Shown here one piece after another: positions 1 through 11,521 of a DNA stretch of 64,000 bases. Origin of the DNA: Acestrorhynchus altus (lineage: Eukaryota; Chordata; Actinopteri; Characiformes; Acestrorhynchidae); NCBI GenBank assembly GCA_034509495.1, contig CM067511.1, forward strand, positions 24,627,200 through 24,691,199. Reading direction: 5' to 3'. The stretch's first letter is position 1, and every line of letters starts with the position of its first letter. The notes under the pieces were generated by a model. That model did not search any database, had not been told where the DNA came from, and saw nothing but the letters and a program-made list of their open reading frames with translations. A program made the translations under genes and the position numbers.

Positions 1-797
1 GATTTCTTCTGCTTATTAAAATTTGGTTTTATTTATTAACTAAAAAGGAAGAAAACTAGGCATGTGTTCATACTACTTTGTAAGGAAATGCACATCTGTT
101 GAAAATCCAGCTCAAGAACAGATGTTGCTGGTAGATCATATATACTGTATAAATAGGCTTAGCTTGTGTCTTTGATGGTCAAGGTGGTTAAAAAGCTGTT
201 CTTCATACCATGTACTATTAGGCAGCTGGTTGATCAATTCATTCATTCATTGTTTTGATGGTCATACCAGTTAGCATGTTTGGTCAAGCTGGTCATACAA
301 ATGGACATGAGGGGCAAAATGGCCAGCCAGCTTGCTCATGACATTCATACTGGTTGACAGTCTTGGCCATGTTAGTCATGCTGGTAGAATGGTGTATGGC
401 AAGTTATTCTCACCTAAGTATCACTTTGCCAGTCACTCCAGGCAAAAGCATTGTCTAAATGAATATTTCAATACTGATTTCCAGTAATTTTATTTTAAAG
501 CCTTTACGTTTTGTTAAATAAACTGACTCTATATCTAAAATCTCTATCAACATTTTTTATGTGACATTAAATCCTCAAAAAGAAATGTCAAGATTTGTAC
601 ATTGGATCATCAAACAATGCTAAAGGTCAGTCTGCTGAATACTGACCTTGAACATTCTTCTCACCAACAACAAAGACAGAGGCACTGGGTGTCTGCAAAC
701 TGGAATGTGATCACAATGGCTCTTGACTGCTATATATGCATTTTTGGCATCCTCCTCTGATCTGGTTTACCACTTTCAGGCCTTCTGTCCCTTGCAG
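1..797. other. gas2l2 intron (upstream part) with degenerate GGTCATGCTGGT-type repeat
   Basis: There is no coding signal. Bases about 170-400 contain many imperfect copies of words such as GGTCATACCAGT, GGTCAAGCTGGTCAT and AGTCATGCTGGT on both orientations. A related stretch lies at about 34865-35215. The rest is AT-rich unique sequence ending in the splice acceptor at 797. Confidence 0.6.
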
Positions 798-1036
798 ATG
801 TTTTAATGTTCGAGACAGACGACCTTGTCCTACGAAAGAATGAGAAGAACTTTGTGCTGTGCCTTCTCGAGGTGGCCCGGCGGGCCTCTCGCTTTGGCAT
901 GGCTGCTCCTGTACTCATTCAGCTTGAGCAGGAGATTGAGGAGGAGATTCGGGAGGAGATGGAGCTGCCTGCACAAGAGACAACACAGCCTATGACCCAG
1001 AGACGCTTGCAAAGCACTCATAATCTGGATGAGATG
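798..1036 (+). CDS. gas2l2: gas2l2 exon, end of CH domain
   Basis: The acceptor CTTGCAG ends at 797 and the donor GTAACT starts at 1037. The exon completes a split codon with its first two bases and then encodes 79 codons, ending in phase 0. Residues VLMFETDDLVLRKNEK and the acidic helix EQEIEEEIREEMEL are typical of the GAS2L1/GAS2L2 CH-to-GAR linker. It is the first gas2l2 exon in the window. Confidence 0.93.
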
Positions 1037-1316
1037 GTAACTGGCCAGTGATCTGTAATACACAGCCAAGGGCAGTACCTGTTTAGTCAGCTAAATAAGT
1101 TCTTTGTAATGCCACTATTTAAATAGATGTTCATCTAAATCTCTTTTGAAAGATGTGTTGCTTTGAACACTTAAATATAGATGATTTTGGAGTCCCTTAA
1201 ACAATCCCCACACCATTACAGTCATGTGTTATACTGTGGTATGCAAACGTTTAGATGCCCCTGGCTAAAATGAAACTTTTGCAAGAATTAGCATAATACC
1301 CTTAACACCCTTAACA

Positions 1317-1362
<46 letters not shown>

Positions 1363-4300
1363 CACGCACGCGCACGCACACACACACACACACACACTTG
1401 TGAAGTGAAAAGATACCTTGATACATAGTTACCTAATTATTAAATAGAGTCCAACTGTGTGTTATTTATTCTCAGTATAACTATAGCTGTTTGTAAGAGA
1501 ACATTAGTGATCAATCAGCAGTCCTTTCCTTTGGCGAGGAAAGCACTAATTAGAAAAACTGATTCACAATTCAGGCAAGATCATCTATTTGTAGTGTACT
1601 CCACAAATCTGGCCTTTATGGAAGAGTGGCAAGAATAAATCTAGTTTTGAAAACAAGCCTTAAGAAGTCCTGTTTGCATGTGGAAGAAGGTGCTCTGGTC
1701 AGATGAGACCAAAGTTTTCACCTAAATGCAAAATGTTATGTGTGGCAGAAAACTAACACTGCACATCATCCTGAATACACCATCATGCTCTGGGGACGCT
1801 TTTCTTCAGCAAGGACAGGGAAGCTGGTCAGAGTTCATGGGATGATGGATGGAGTTAAATACAGGGTAATCCTAGAGGAAAACCTGTTAGAGGCTATAAC
1901 AAGACTTGGGCGAAGGTTCACCTTCCAGAAGAACAATGACCCTTAAACAGTGACCACTGGAGCAAAACCAGAATAGAATAGTTTAGATCAAAGCATATAC
2001 AGTGCATCCAGAAAGTACTCACAGCACTTCACTTTTTGCACATTTTGTTATGTTGCAGCCTCAGTAAGAAGTGAGAAGTTTGTTTGAAATTTTAAACAGA
2101 AAAATATAAAATGTACTTGAGTATTCAATCAATACTTTGTTGAAGCACATTTGGCAGCAATTACAGTCTTTTTGACTATTTTTGCAACAATCTTCTTTGC
2201 AGAACCTCTCAAGCTCCATCAGATTGGATGGGGAGCATCATTTTTAGAAATCTCCAGAGATGTTCAATAGGGTTCAAGTCTGGGCTCTGGGTGGGCCACT
2301 CAAGAACATTCACTGAGTTGTCCCAAAACCACTCCAGACAGGCGATTTTACTAAGGAATGGCTTCCTTCTGGCCACTCTACCATACAGGCCTGATTGGTG
2401 GAGGGTCTTGCCGAAATGGTTGTCCTTCTGTAAGGTGCTCTCCACAGAGCAACATCTGAGCTCTGTCTAAGTGAGCACTGGATTCTTGTCACCTACCTTA
2501 CTAGGCCCTCCTACCACAATCACTCAGTTTAGCTGGGTGGCCAGCTCTATGAAGAGTTCTGGTGGTTCCAAACGTCTTCCAATTTACCACAGGTGCACTC
2601 CAGTCAAGTTGAAGAAACATCTGAAGGATGATCAGTGGAAACAAGATGTACCTGAGCTAAATTTCGAGCGTCTTGGCGAGGGGTGTGAATAATTATGTGC
2701 ATGTTATATTTTTTGTTTTTAGTTTTAATAAATTTTCAAAAAATTCAAACAAAATTTTCTCACTTTTTCATTGCGGGGTATTGTGTGTAAAAATTTGAGG
2801 GAATTTCTGGATGCACTGTATATGTATTAGAATGACCCAGTCAAAGATCAATCCTATTGAGAATCTGTAGCAAAATTGCTGTTTACAGATGCTCTCCATC
2901 TCCACCTCCATCACATCAAGAGGCAAAATAGGTAGAGATATACCACATAAGGATTGCAGCAAAAGGTGGTTCTACAAAGTATTCACTCAGGGGGGCTGAA
3001 TACAAATGCATGCCACACTTTCCAGAAAAAACAAACAAACAAACAAACAAAAAATACAACATACATTTTCTTTTCACTTCACGATTACTTGCTACTTTGT
3101 GTTGGTCTCCCATAGAATCTCAATAAAATACATTTAGGTTTGTGAGGCCTGTAAAATGTATATGTACAGACAGGGGTGAGGCATTACCTTGACCAAGCCC
3201 CTCCATGAGAATCAGCAGTATATCTGAAGACAGGTTTATTGTTGTCAGTGGAGATGGATGATTTATACAGTGTAAATGTGTAAATGAAAAAAATGTGTAA
3301 TGAAAAGAAGAAAAAACAACAACAACAAAAAACTTGTCAAGCAAGAATGGATATGGCTTTTGTTGATGCCATTTTGATTTGTAGCTTCTGTTGTTATTGA
3401 ACCACAGCAGCCTGTTGGTCCTTGGCTGATGTGTTGAACTGATAAAGAGATCAGAAACGGGTGGGCTCAGTATGAGGGACTTCAGTCAAAGAGATGTTTG
3501 TGCTTTTACGTCTTGTGTGTACAGGTTCAGCATCTGATAAGTCGGTGCACTTGTCCCACCCAGTTCCCCATGGTGAAGATATCAGAGGGCAAATACAGAG
3601 TTGGAGACTCCAGCACCCTCATATTTGTGCGAGTAAATGATTCCCAGGATCTTTTTTATCTTAACACCCTCTCTGTCATCCTCTCACATCAGTAATTCTA
3701 TTTCTCATTTTCTGAGTGCCTCTCATTCTGTCCCTGCTACTGCTCTCTTGTTATCTGTCACAAGAGTGGAGATGAGCTTGTAATTCTTTCTGTCAAAAAT
3801 GACATGCTTTTTTTTTTTAAAAGAAATCAAAGCCTTATGCTTCGTGGTCACAGTGACAAGAGAGTAATGTTTATAAACCTACTTGCAAGAAAGACAGTCA
3901 ACTAGTAACTACATGGCACACTTGCACAAGGTTTTCAATAAATTATTGTTTGTGCAGATTTTAAGGAATCATGTGATGGTGAGAGTGGGTGGAGGATGGG
4001 ACACCCTGGAGCACTATCTAGACAAGCATGACCCCTGCCGCTGCACATCTCTCAGTGAGACCTTTTCACACACACACATATGCACATACACACTCATTTA
4101 ACAGTGTTCCATCAAGGCATGCATTTCAAACTAGTAGCTTATGCTGTGTATGATGCTTCATATATGAGTATGCCTCACTTCATGAGGAGGGTTATGAAAG
4201 GACATGAGATGCATTTATGAATAAATTTAACATTTCCTGTTTGATGGCTCAAAATGAAGCTCACTCTAACACACAACAGGGATGCATTTAAGATGGGGAC

Positions 4301-7300
4301 ATTTAAAATATGAATTTATGTAGTGGTATGAGGTTCTGATTGGCTCTTTTTTATTGCACTTTATTTGCAGTGCTGTGAAATTATTTGCCCCTTAAAGATT
4401 TATTTTGTTTTTGCTTTTTTGTCACACTTAAATATTTAAAAATATCAAACAAACTTGAATATGAGACAAACATTAATTCATTTATTAAGAGAAAAAAAGT
4501 TATTCCAAACAACCTGGCCCTATGTGAAGCATAATTTAACTGTGATTTTTGGAAAGCCGAGTTAAACTAGCCACACCAAGGCATGATTACTACCAGACCC
4601 ATAGAATCAATAAATCACTTAAATAAGACCTGTCTGATAAAATGAAGTAGGCTAAAATATCTCATTGAGCCCTGATATAAATAAATTCAAGAACAGATGA
4701 GAAACAAAGTGTTTGACATCAATCAAGTCTGGAAAAGGCATTTCTAAGAGTTTGGGACTCTAGCGAACCATAGTGAGAGCTATTATTGACAAATGGAGAA
4801 AACATGGAACCTACCAAAATTACTCCAAGAACCCATCTACATCTAGGAGATCTAGGAGGTCACAAAAAACCCAGAATAACATCTAAAGCATTGCAAGCCT
4901 GATTCAACAATAAGAAAAAGACTGGGCAAAAATGGTATCCATAAGAGAGTTCCAGGGCAAAAACCAGTGCTGACCAAAAAGAACATACATATTTTCCAAA
5001 AAGCATCTTAATGATCCCAAAGACTTAAAGACTTTGGGGGAAATATTCTGTGAACTGACAAGACAAAAGTAGGGTTTTATGGAAGGTGTGCATCTTGTTA
5101 CATCTGGCAAGACTAGTCACCTCATACCAATAGTCAAACATGGTGGGAGTGTGATGGTCTGGTGATGCTTTCCTGCTTCAGGACCTGGACAACTTCTTGT
5201 AATAAATGGAACCATGAATTCTGCTCTCTACCAGAAAATCCTGAAGGAGAATGTCCGGCCAACAGTCGGTGACCTTAAGATCAAGTGTACGTGTGTTCTG
5301 CAGCAGCACAATAATCTGAAGCACACCAGCAAGTCTACCTCTGAATGGTTAAAAAAATTACAATGAAGGTTTTGCAGTGGCCTAATCAATGTCTGGACTT
5401 AAATCTGATTGAGATGCTGTGGCATGACTTTAAGCAGACTGTTTATAAAACAATTCTGCAAAGAAGAGTGGGCCAAAATTCCTCCACAGATGTGAAAGAC
5501 TCATTGCCAGTTATTACTAATGCTTGATTGTATATGTTGCCACCTGTCACAACCATTTTATACATTTTCGGGGGGATTACTTTTTTACATAGGGACAGGT
5601 TAGACCAGATTTTTTCCCTTAACAAATGAAATCATCATTGGAAAACTGCACTTTATATTCAGGTTATCTTTGTCTGATATTGAAATTTTTTGACAATCTT
5701 TATAAGTCACTGAAGCTGTAAGCTGACTGTCAAACAGTGCTGAATTCAGATTTCAAAAATATTCTGGTTATCTTTGTCTGATATTGAAATTTTTTTGTGG
5801 AGGAACCTCAATGTTCTCAAGAAACCTTAAGGTGCATTCAAGGACAATGCTTTCTTGAAGGTTGATTGAAGCACTCTAAGATGTTCCTCCACAGTTTCAA
5901 ACTCCAGAAATTCCTCAAGGATCTTGTACTTTTTACAGTCTATAACTCCTGGGAATGTTACACAGAAATATTTAGAATCTTTTTTAACAGTGAGTCAAAT
6001 ATTTTGAAAAGCAATGTTAATATTAAAGAGTAATTTCAATCTTCTGTGGAATGTAGCATTTGACTGTAAGAATTTGGAAATAATACAGCGTGTTAAGTAG
6101 TCTGTGTTTATCAGAAAAGTTCTTAATTGTAAGCAGATACCTTTACTAACATTCTCTTCATTTTAGCCCTGTGGAAGTTATACAACCCACAAACCTGATG
6201 AGCTCAAAAATCCTTCTTTGTTTTTGTCAATCAATTTCTCTCTCCTTCACTCCCTTGCCAGCTCACAAATTGGCACAACGCCCAGTCACCCCAGTCCATG
6301 AGATCAAAGTCAGGCCCTGTGGACCTGATGGCCAGACTGGGACTCAGACCACTCTGCTACTAACCCGAGCCCAATCGCCCCTGGATCCGGTGCTCTGGAC
6401 CCCTTCAGCGCTGATTAGTACTCAAAGAGCAAGTCCCCAGCCCAGGCTCTCCCAATCCCCAGATCAAAATCTCAGGAAGTGTCCTTCTCCCAATAAGTAA
6501 GTGGATGACTGGTCAGCTCAGTGCCTGGTTTTTCATATAATGTCACAGAAAGCTGTTTCAAACCAACAGATTATTTTTATATGGTGTTGTTGCATATTAT
6601 ATGTTGTCTATAAATATAATGATTAAATTGGTGTCTGACGATAATGATATTTTTAAAGCCAGAAGTCAGATAATAGTTGCTTAACACTAAACTTTGGATA
6701 AATAGTTACTTTCTGACCGATATTATCACATTTATATTTATGCTTCTCAGTTGACAAACTTAAACAAATGTTAAATATTTTTAAAAATCCTGTAACTGTA
6801 ACTGTGCTGCCTTAAGTATGAATAGATTTCAGTAGAAAATAAAGGATTATGATTCAAATGTAGCTTTATGTATAGAAAATGTGTCTGCTTGCCAGGGCAC
6901 GGAAAATGTCCCTCCTAGTCGTCTAATATAGTAAAGCTACACTTTATGATATAAGACCCCAGGACTCCACAGGATCACCACAGAGATCATGTGGTATTAT
7001 GTGGGTAGTGGGTCATTCTCAGCACTGCAGTGACACTGACGTGATGGTGTGTTAGTGTGTGTTGCACTGGTACAAATGGATTGGACACAGCAGTACAGTC
7101 GGAGTTTTTAAACATTGTGTCCACACACTGTCCACTATTTTAGACACTCCTACCTAGTTGCTCCACCTTGTTAGACATAAAGTCAGAGACAGAAGCTCAT
7201 CTGTTGCTTCACAGTTTATTTTGGTCACTCTCTAGTCCTTCATTAGTGTTCACAGAGTGCTGCCCACAAGACATTGTTAGCTGAAAAATTTCTGATTGGT

Positions 7301-10300
7301 GGACTGTTGAGTCCAGCAGTGGCACACCACCACCAGGTCACTGTCACTAGAGTGCTGAGAATGACTCACCACTCACATGAAACCTGTCTCTGTGGTGATC
7401 CTGTGGGGTCCAGACTATTGGAAAACAGGATAAAAGGAGGATAACAAAGTATGCAGAGAAACAGATGGTAATTATGGAACTACAAAGTGCTCTTGTATGG
7501 TAAGTGTAGCTGAAAAAATGGACAGTGAGAGGAGAGTAGAAGCAATGTTATGGTTGATCCGTGTAAATATTTAATGCATATTAAGTCTATTTATTTACAG
7601 TCATCACCTCAGCACAGAAATAGCAATATGAGAGAGGTTTGAATGGATTACAATTCCAAAACAAATCTTTGCCTGCAGAGTGCACATCAGGCTTTGTTTC
7701 TTGGTCACAAGACAGAAAACTTGGCTTTGACCAAAGGATATCAACATCCGTGTTTCCCTAAACAAAAACTCCAACTCCATATTCCATTGAAGTGTTAAAA
7801 ACTGCATTAGCATTCATCCAATATTCAGGAGATTTCATATTTGAATCCTGGTGATGCCAAAGCTGTTCACAACTGTGAGAAAGAGAAATCACCCCCCTAC
7901 ACCTGAACAGGTGACACCACATGAGTGAGAAATTGTGTAATATAAATAAAAGATGATCTGTATCTTTTACCTAAAACAAAAAAAAAAACATAATCTACAG
8001 GTTTAATCATTTGTAATGTGATTAACAAAGGTAATAATCAGTAGTGCTGATTTTTAGGAGTTGTTTTTTGGGACTATGGTGGGTTAACACTGTTTACAGT
8101 ATTTACACTGTAAATACTGGATTTAAATAATATATTTGAAGGCATGCCAGTTACCTCTCCTGGGTTCCAAGGAATGCAGTGAAAAGCAATCAATTACAGA
8201 ATGTCATTGAATGCCACAGACATTAGACACAGTGTGAAGCCAGTGAAACCTTTAATAAAACAGCAGGTTAATTAGACCTAGCCAGAGCAGAGCAGGGATT
8301 AAGTGGAGCATTATATGTTATTTTCATAGTGTAAATAGCTGTTATCTCTGACTTTAAAGCTAATTTGTTACAGAGATTGGGCTTAGACTTAATATTAATA
8401 CATAACTAGTTATATGCTAACACATTATCCAGTTGTGCAAGCTTTTCAAGACTTTTATTCTAATATGGCTAAAACTATATACACAGAGATCACCATTGAC
8501 AGGTGAAGTGAAAAACATTGCTGATCTTAATCTACAGTGGCATCTGTCAAAATGTAGGATATATCAGACAGCAAGTGAACAGTCAGTTCTTGAAGGTGAT
8601 GTACATTTAACAATCTATGACTTTGACATGAGCCAAATTGATACAGTTTAGCCTCTTTGTTTTAACATTTAAAATCCGACACTGCATCCACTTCATCCGA
8701 ATCACTGTGGTGTAATGCTGTATGCTTGAGTCTAAGAGCTTCATTCTCTTCAAACAAGTGCTTAGTCACTCAAAACAACTATAAATACACTGGCGGCAAA
8801 GAGATAATCATGCAGTGAAGGTTTCATACATGTTATACATGTAAATAGTTTTACAATAAAATAGACTGCCAGAGGCTGAAGTGCTTGTGTGGATCTTCTT
8901 TCAGACTGAAGGAGAGAACAGTCATCCTGCCTTGCAGACAGGCCCATTCAAAGAGTAAGGATGACTCTGTGTTGAAGTCCATCAGCAGGAAAGGCAGAGA
9001 GGCAACTCGTGCATCCCCTGCTCCACGTCTATCTAGCAGTCTTCCACGACCAGCACGTCCCTCCACCCCACCACAGCCTGAAACACAGCGTCCTAGTACA
9101 CCCCTGGTGCTTCAGAGGGTCCAGAACCAGAATTCTTACCAGCAAGGATCAGACAACAAATTGGGTCAAAACTGGACCAAATCTCAGTTTGCCTCTAAGC
9201 TGAGACAAACTGCCACAGCTGTGGCAAAGAACAATCAGGAAATGCAGTGCCTTCCAGAGAAGCTAGCTGGCTCACGGTCATCTAAGCCTATCCAGTGCAT
9301 TACCCCAGTTCCAAATCTTAATACCAACAAAAGCAATTTGATACACCTGCAGCCCCCCAGCATCAGCATTCAAAAATCGGAAGACAATGGGAATGCCAGA
9401 AAGAGTCCTGACTTCATTCGCACATTTTGCCCATCTAAAGGGGTAATGGGTGTTGTATCAGGCAAAACACACACTAGGTGCCTTACACCTACAGAAAAAC
9501 GACAACATGCGGGTTCTTCAGACCATTCAGAAAATAATTCACCAGTTCTCAATAGAAATGAGAAGAGCATAGTGGGATGTTCCTCATATGGTGACAGAAA
9601 GCAGTACTTGAATCTTCCAATCCCCACAGTACATAAATCTGCTATTTACCTGAGCAAATCACACTTCAATGATTCTGGAATTCAACCATCTGTAACAGTC
9701 TCTGATGTGGACACATGCAATGGAGAGCAGGAGATTGAGAATAGATGTCTCTTTACTCCTCCTCCAATCACTCCTGCCCAGGAAGCAGTACTGTACCAGA
9801 GCCTTGAGGAAGAGATCCTATCTAATCTTCAACAGCTCAGCATAGAATCTGATGCCAGTGACTCTGATGATGATCAATATAAAACTCATCTTCGGACATC
9901 ACATGAGACACAGAAACCTATCCCTATGTCCTCTTCTGCTTCTAAACAAAATGATGCCAAGGAAGCTAGGTTTGAAGCTGTCATTAGTGAACTCTCAAAT
10001 GGGAAAAAGTCACTTGAGAAGCTGTCTGTTGAAAACTGGGCATTCAATCTGTCCACAGGTTTCAGAATCAAGAAGCACAAAAATCATGCAGACGCAGACT
10101 CAAGCCATCTGAAGGTTTATAAACCATCTGTTGCCAGTTCTTGGTCTTCCTTAGGTTCAAGTATAGATTCAAAAGACTCTGTTGAACCTATCAAGGCCCC
10201 AAACAGGAAACAGGAAAAGTTTCAAGACTCTTCCTTCCATCAAAGGAAGTCTTTAAAAAAGCCTGAACGAGTGCCTTCCATTTATAAACTGAAATTAAAA

Positions 10301-10429
10301 CTTTGTATACACCCCAGGCGTGACCACAGGACTGATAAGAAACCTTCAAGGATCCCTAAACCAGTATACTACAGGGGAGGTCAGTGCCCAGCAGATGCCA
10401 CTCAGACCAAGATGGCAGCAGACAAATGA
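798..10429 (+). CDS. gas2l2: GAS2-like protein 2 (3' five exons; 5' end outside window)
   Basis: Exons 798-1036, 3525-3632, 3958-4054, 6262-6496 and 8905-10429 join in phase and give the C-terminal ~733 residues. In order: the end of the CH domain (VLMFETDDLVLRKNEK), the GAR domain (CTCPTQFPMVKISEGKYRVG, then RNHVMVRVGGGWDTLEHYL and DKHDPCRC), a long Ser/Pro-rich low-complexity tail, a helix-like YQSLEEEILSNLQQL, and a basic end with RVPSIYKLKL and KPSRIPKP. The GAR variant (CTCP.QF.MVK, FVRILRNHVMV, DPCRCTSL) and the C-terminal blocks match GAS2L2 better than GAS2L1. Known family role: GAS2-like proteins crosslink actin (CH) and microtubules (GAR) and bind EB proteins through SxIP; GAS2L2 acts at basal bodies of motile ciliated cells and its loss causes a human primary ciliary dyskinesia. 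SRIP is visible here. The tail after SRIP is much shorter than in human. It converges on rasl10b. The start codon and N-terminal CH exons lie upstream of position 1. Confidence 0.93.
1236..1400. repeat. Solo Tc1-type inverted-repeat end plus AT/CA microsatellite
   Basis: GCAAACGTTTAGATGCCCCT at about 1243-1262 resembles the terminal repeat of the decayed Tc1 at 60498-61733 (GCAAATGTTTGGGCA...CCCTGGTC). It is followed by a compound microsatellite, (CA)n at 1318-1328, (AT)n at about 1328-1361 and (CA/CG)n at about 1363-1397. Confidence 0.6.
2000..2818 (-). mobile_element. Internally deleted Tc1 inserted into an older Tc1, TA target duplication
   Basis: The inverted ends CAGTGCATCCAGAAAGT (2000) and GGATGCACTG (2809-2818) are bounded by TA at 1998-1999 and 2819-2820. 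The transposase is antisense to the window: 2209-2445 on the - strand gives ACLEWFWDNSVNVLEWP and QSPDLNPIEHLWRFLK, the third catalytic-acid region of Tc1 transposases. At 819 bp it is about half the usual ~1.6 kb, so it is a non-functional deletion derivative. Confidence 0.85.
3001..3060. repeat. AAAC-rich simple repeat in Tc1 tail
   Basis: (AAAC)n lies at about 3026-3050 within the 3' end of the older Tc1. It is short low-complexity sequence with no coding signal. Confidence 0.6.
3525..3632 (+). CDS. gas2l2: gas2l2 exon, first half of GAR domain
   Basis: This is 36 codons in phase 0 on both sides, after acceptor TGTACAG and before donor GTAAAT. It encodes RCTCPTQFPMVKISEGKYR and VGDSSTLIFVR. 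The Cys-Thr-Cys pair and the YRVGDSS loop are hallmark GAR residues. Confidence 0.95.
3958..4054 (+). CDS. gas2l2: gas2l2 exon, second half of GAR domain
   Basis: This is 32 codons plus one base, after acceptor TTGTGCAG and before donor GTGAGA. It encodes ILRNHVMVRVGGGWDTLEHY and LDKHDPCRCTSL, the end of the microtubule-binding GAR domain. DPCRCTSL is the GAS2L2-type ending. Confidence 0.95.
4368..5710 (+). mobile_element. Decayed Tc1-like transposon (TTATTTGCCCC family)
   Basis: It begins with CAGTGCTGTGAAATTATTTG and ends around the mirrored stretch GGGGGATTACTTTTTTACAT and TTATCTTTGTCTGATATTG (5570-5690). Sense fragments include GTMNSALYQKILKENVRP (about 5208-5260), VGDLKIK, HNNLKHTSKSTSEWLKK, then PNQCLDLNLIEMLWHDFKQT (about 5370-5440), equivalent to the Tc1 SPDLNPIE block with substitutions. 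Several stops and frameshifts make it a fossil. It lies in the gas2l2 intron 4055-6261. Confidence 0.85.
5660..5795. repeat. Direct repeat of Tc1 terminal sequence
   Basis: GGTTATCTTTGTCTGATATT occurs at about 5663 and again at about 5766, each followed by GAAATTTTTT. The second copy is probably a fragment of another Tc1 end of the same family. Confidence 0.65.
6262..6496 (+). CDS. gas2l2: gas2l2 exon, linker after GAR domain
   Basis: The acceptor CTTGCCAG ends at 6261 and the donor GTAAGT starts at 6497. The first two bases complete a Thr codon carried from the previous exon, followed by HKLAQRPVTPVHEIKVRP and a Pro/Ser-rich stretch (ARAQSPLDPV-like). Human GAS2L2 has a similar HEV/IRV block just after the GAR domain. 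Two bases carry over into the last exon. No folded domain is evident. Confidence 0.88.
6955..7600. repeat. Fold-back (long inverted repeat) non-autonomous element, copy 1
   Basis: The left arm (about 6955-7080: CCACAGGATCACCACAGAGA, GTCATTCTCAGCACTGCAGT) is the imperfect reverse complement of the right arm (about 7290-7425: AGAGTGCTGAGAATGACTC, TCTCTGTGGTGATCCTGTGG). After the right arm comes a conserved tail (GCAGAGAAACAGATGG, GGAACTACAAAGTGCTCTTG) ending in AATGTTATGGTTGATCCGTG. Related copies lie at about 22495-22650 and 46930-47290. No protein coding. Confidence 0.75.
8425..8655 (+). mobile_element. 5' fragment of a Tc1-like transposon
   Basis: The words GATCACCATTGACAGGTGAA, CAGTGGCATCTGTCAAAATG, CAGCAAGTGAACAGTCAGTT and GACTTTGACATGAGCCAAAT match the 5' end and transposase start of a widespread fish Tc1 family that I recognise. 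Only the 5' part is present and it carries substitutions. Confidence 0.65.
8905..10429 (+). CDS. gas2l2: gas2l2 terminal coding exon, disordered tail with SxIP motif
   Basis: The acceptor TTCTTTCAG ends at 8904 and the stop TGA is at 10427-10429. The exon gives 507 residues, rich in Ser, Pro, Lys and Asn and predicted by composition to be mostly disordered. Anchors to the family are YQSLEEEILSNLQQL about three-fifths in, and near the end KKPERVPSIYKLKLKL, HPRRDHRTDKKPSRIPKP. SRIP fits the EB-binding SxIP consensus with basic flanks. The protein ends 20 residues later. Confidence 0.93.
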
Positions 10430-11464
10430 ATTTCTTCTCATAGATCTTCCACCATGGCACACCCAGGGAAAAACTCTCAGACTACATTTAAATTCAGTCC
10501 CACAGCCTCGGCTTGTACCACAACTTGCCAAGGAACAAACCAGGAGACAGTGATTGATCAGGAGCTTGAAACTTGTGTTTAAGCGTTTCCTTCATATATC
10601 ATAGTTTGTGCCATTTTTTTGTATCTCAGAATTTAGCACACCACTCCATATATCAAATGCTGCTTTCCATGATATGCAAGTTTACTATTATCGAAAGCAC
10701 ATGACATGGAATGAAATGGCACAATAGAAGTTATTTTATAGCCACCATGGATACCACCATAGATATCTCCAGACACCATTTCTAGGTGTTAAATTCAGTT
10801 ACTTAAAACTACACACAGTTGACTCAATCTGACTTAAAATCCTATAATCATAGGAAATCATTAGTAATAGAATTGGATTTTGTGGTTCCAAATTCCAATA
10901 ATAGAATTGGAGTTTATGCTTGTTTTCGAGTACTTTCTCTGTAGTACAATTATCCAATAAGTTGCACATGTAAATTTTATACTTTTCCCTGATCCCAAGG
11001 TGGCCGTGACCAATGGCAATATGAACGCAAGGTGTTCAAACATCTATTGGATGGTCCAGGTGGAAGACAGCATATGGTCCTGAGACCATATTTGAAGGAG
11101 GAGCTATCCTTTTTAACTAAGCAATCTAGTAATCCTGCAATCCAGTTCCATCAGTTTACCTGAAAAAAACACGGTGCAGATGTTTACAATAACCACGTTA
11201 GCACATACCTTAAAAGTACATTTATTAACATTATTCTGTTTTGTAACATTTTTGTATGTAAATGTTTTTTTGATTTATTATTGTGTTACAAAGGAGAGTC
11301 TTATATCAAAGTCTTATAAAGACTGTGGAAGAGACACTCTTTATGGAGGACATTAGATGTAATGATGCCTCGCACGTGTGCAAATCAGTGCTCAAAACAG
11401 TTCTGAAGGCAGCTCTGCTTCTGAGGCAGAACAAATGCAATTGGTTAAGAGAATAATCAATTAC

Positions 11465-11521
11465 AATAAATAGTAGGCAGAGCATGTATCTGCTCTTCAG
11501 TTTTACATGGGGATGAATAAA
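11465..11521 (+). terminator. Candidate gas2l2 poly(A) signals
   Basis: AATAAA occurs at 11465-11470 and again at 11516-11521, about 1.05 kb after the stop codon. These are the first canonical hexamers I noticed downstream on this strand. Actual use is not shown by the sequence. Confidence 0.35.

Larger units (their letters stand above)
1400..3165 (+). mobile_element. Decayed Tc1/mariner element, interrupted by a second Tc1
   Basis: Sense transposase fragments are readable on the + strand: 1740-1946 encodes MWQKTNTAHHPEYT, MLWGRFSSARTGKLVRVHG and RRFTFQKNNDP, typical of the Tc1 DDE catalytic core. The continuation after the insertion (about 2820-3160) has the words TCAAAGATCAATCCTATTG and GGTGGTTCTACAAAGTATTC, and the tail CAATAAAATACATTTAGG, all characteristic of the same fish Tc1 consensus. 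The frame is broken many times and the 5' terminal repeat is not clear. It lies in the gas2l2 intron 1037-3524, sense to the gene. Confidence 0.8.
6497..8904. other. gas2l2 intron with two repeat elements, otherwise unannotated
   Basis: Apart from the fold-back repeat (6955-7600) and the Tc1 fragment (8425-8655) this is AT-rich sequence in which I see no exon. It ends in the acceptor TTCTTTCAG at 8904. Confidence 0.6.
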
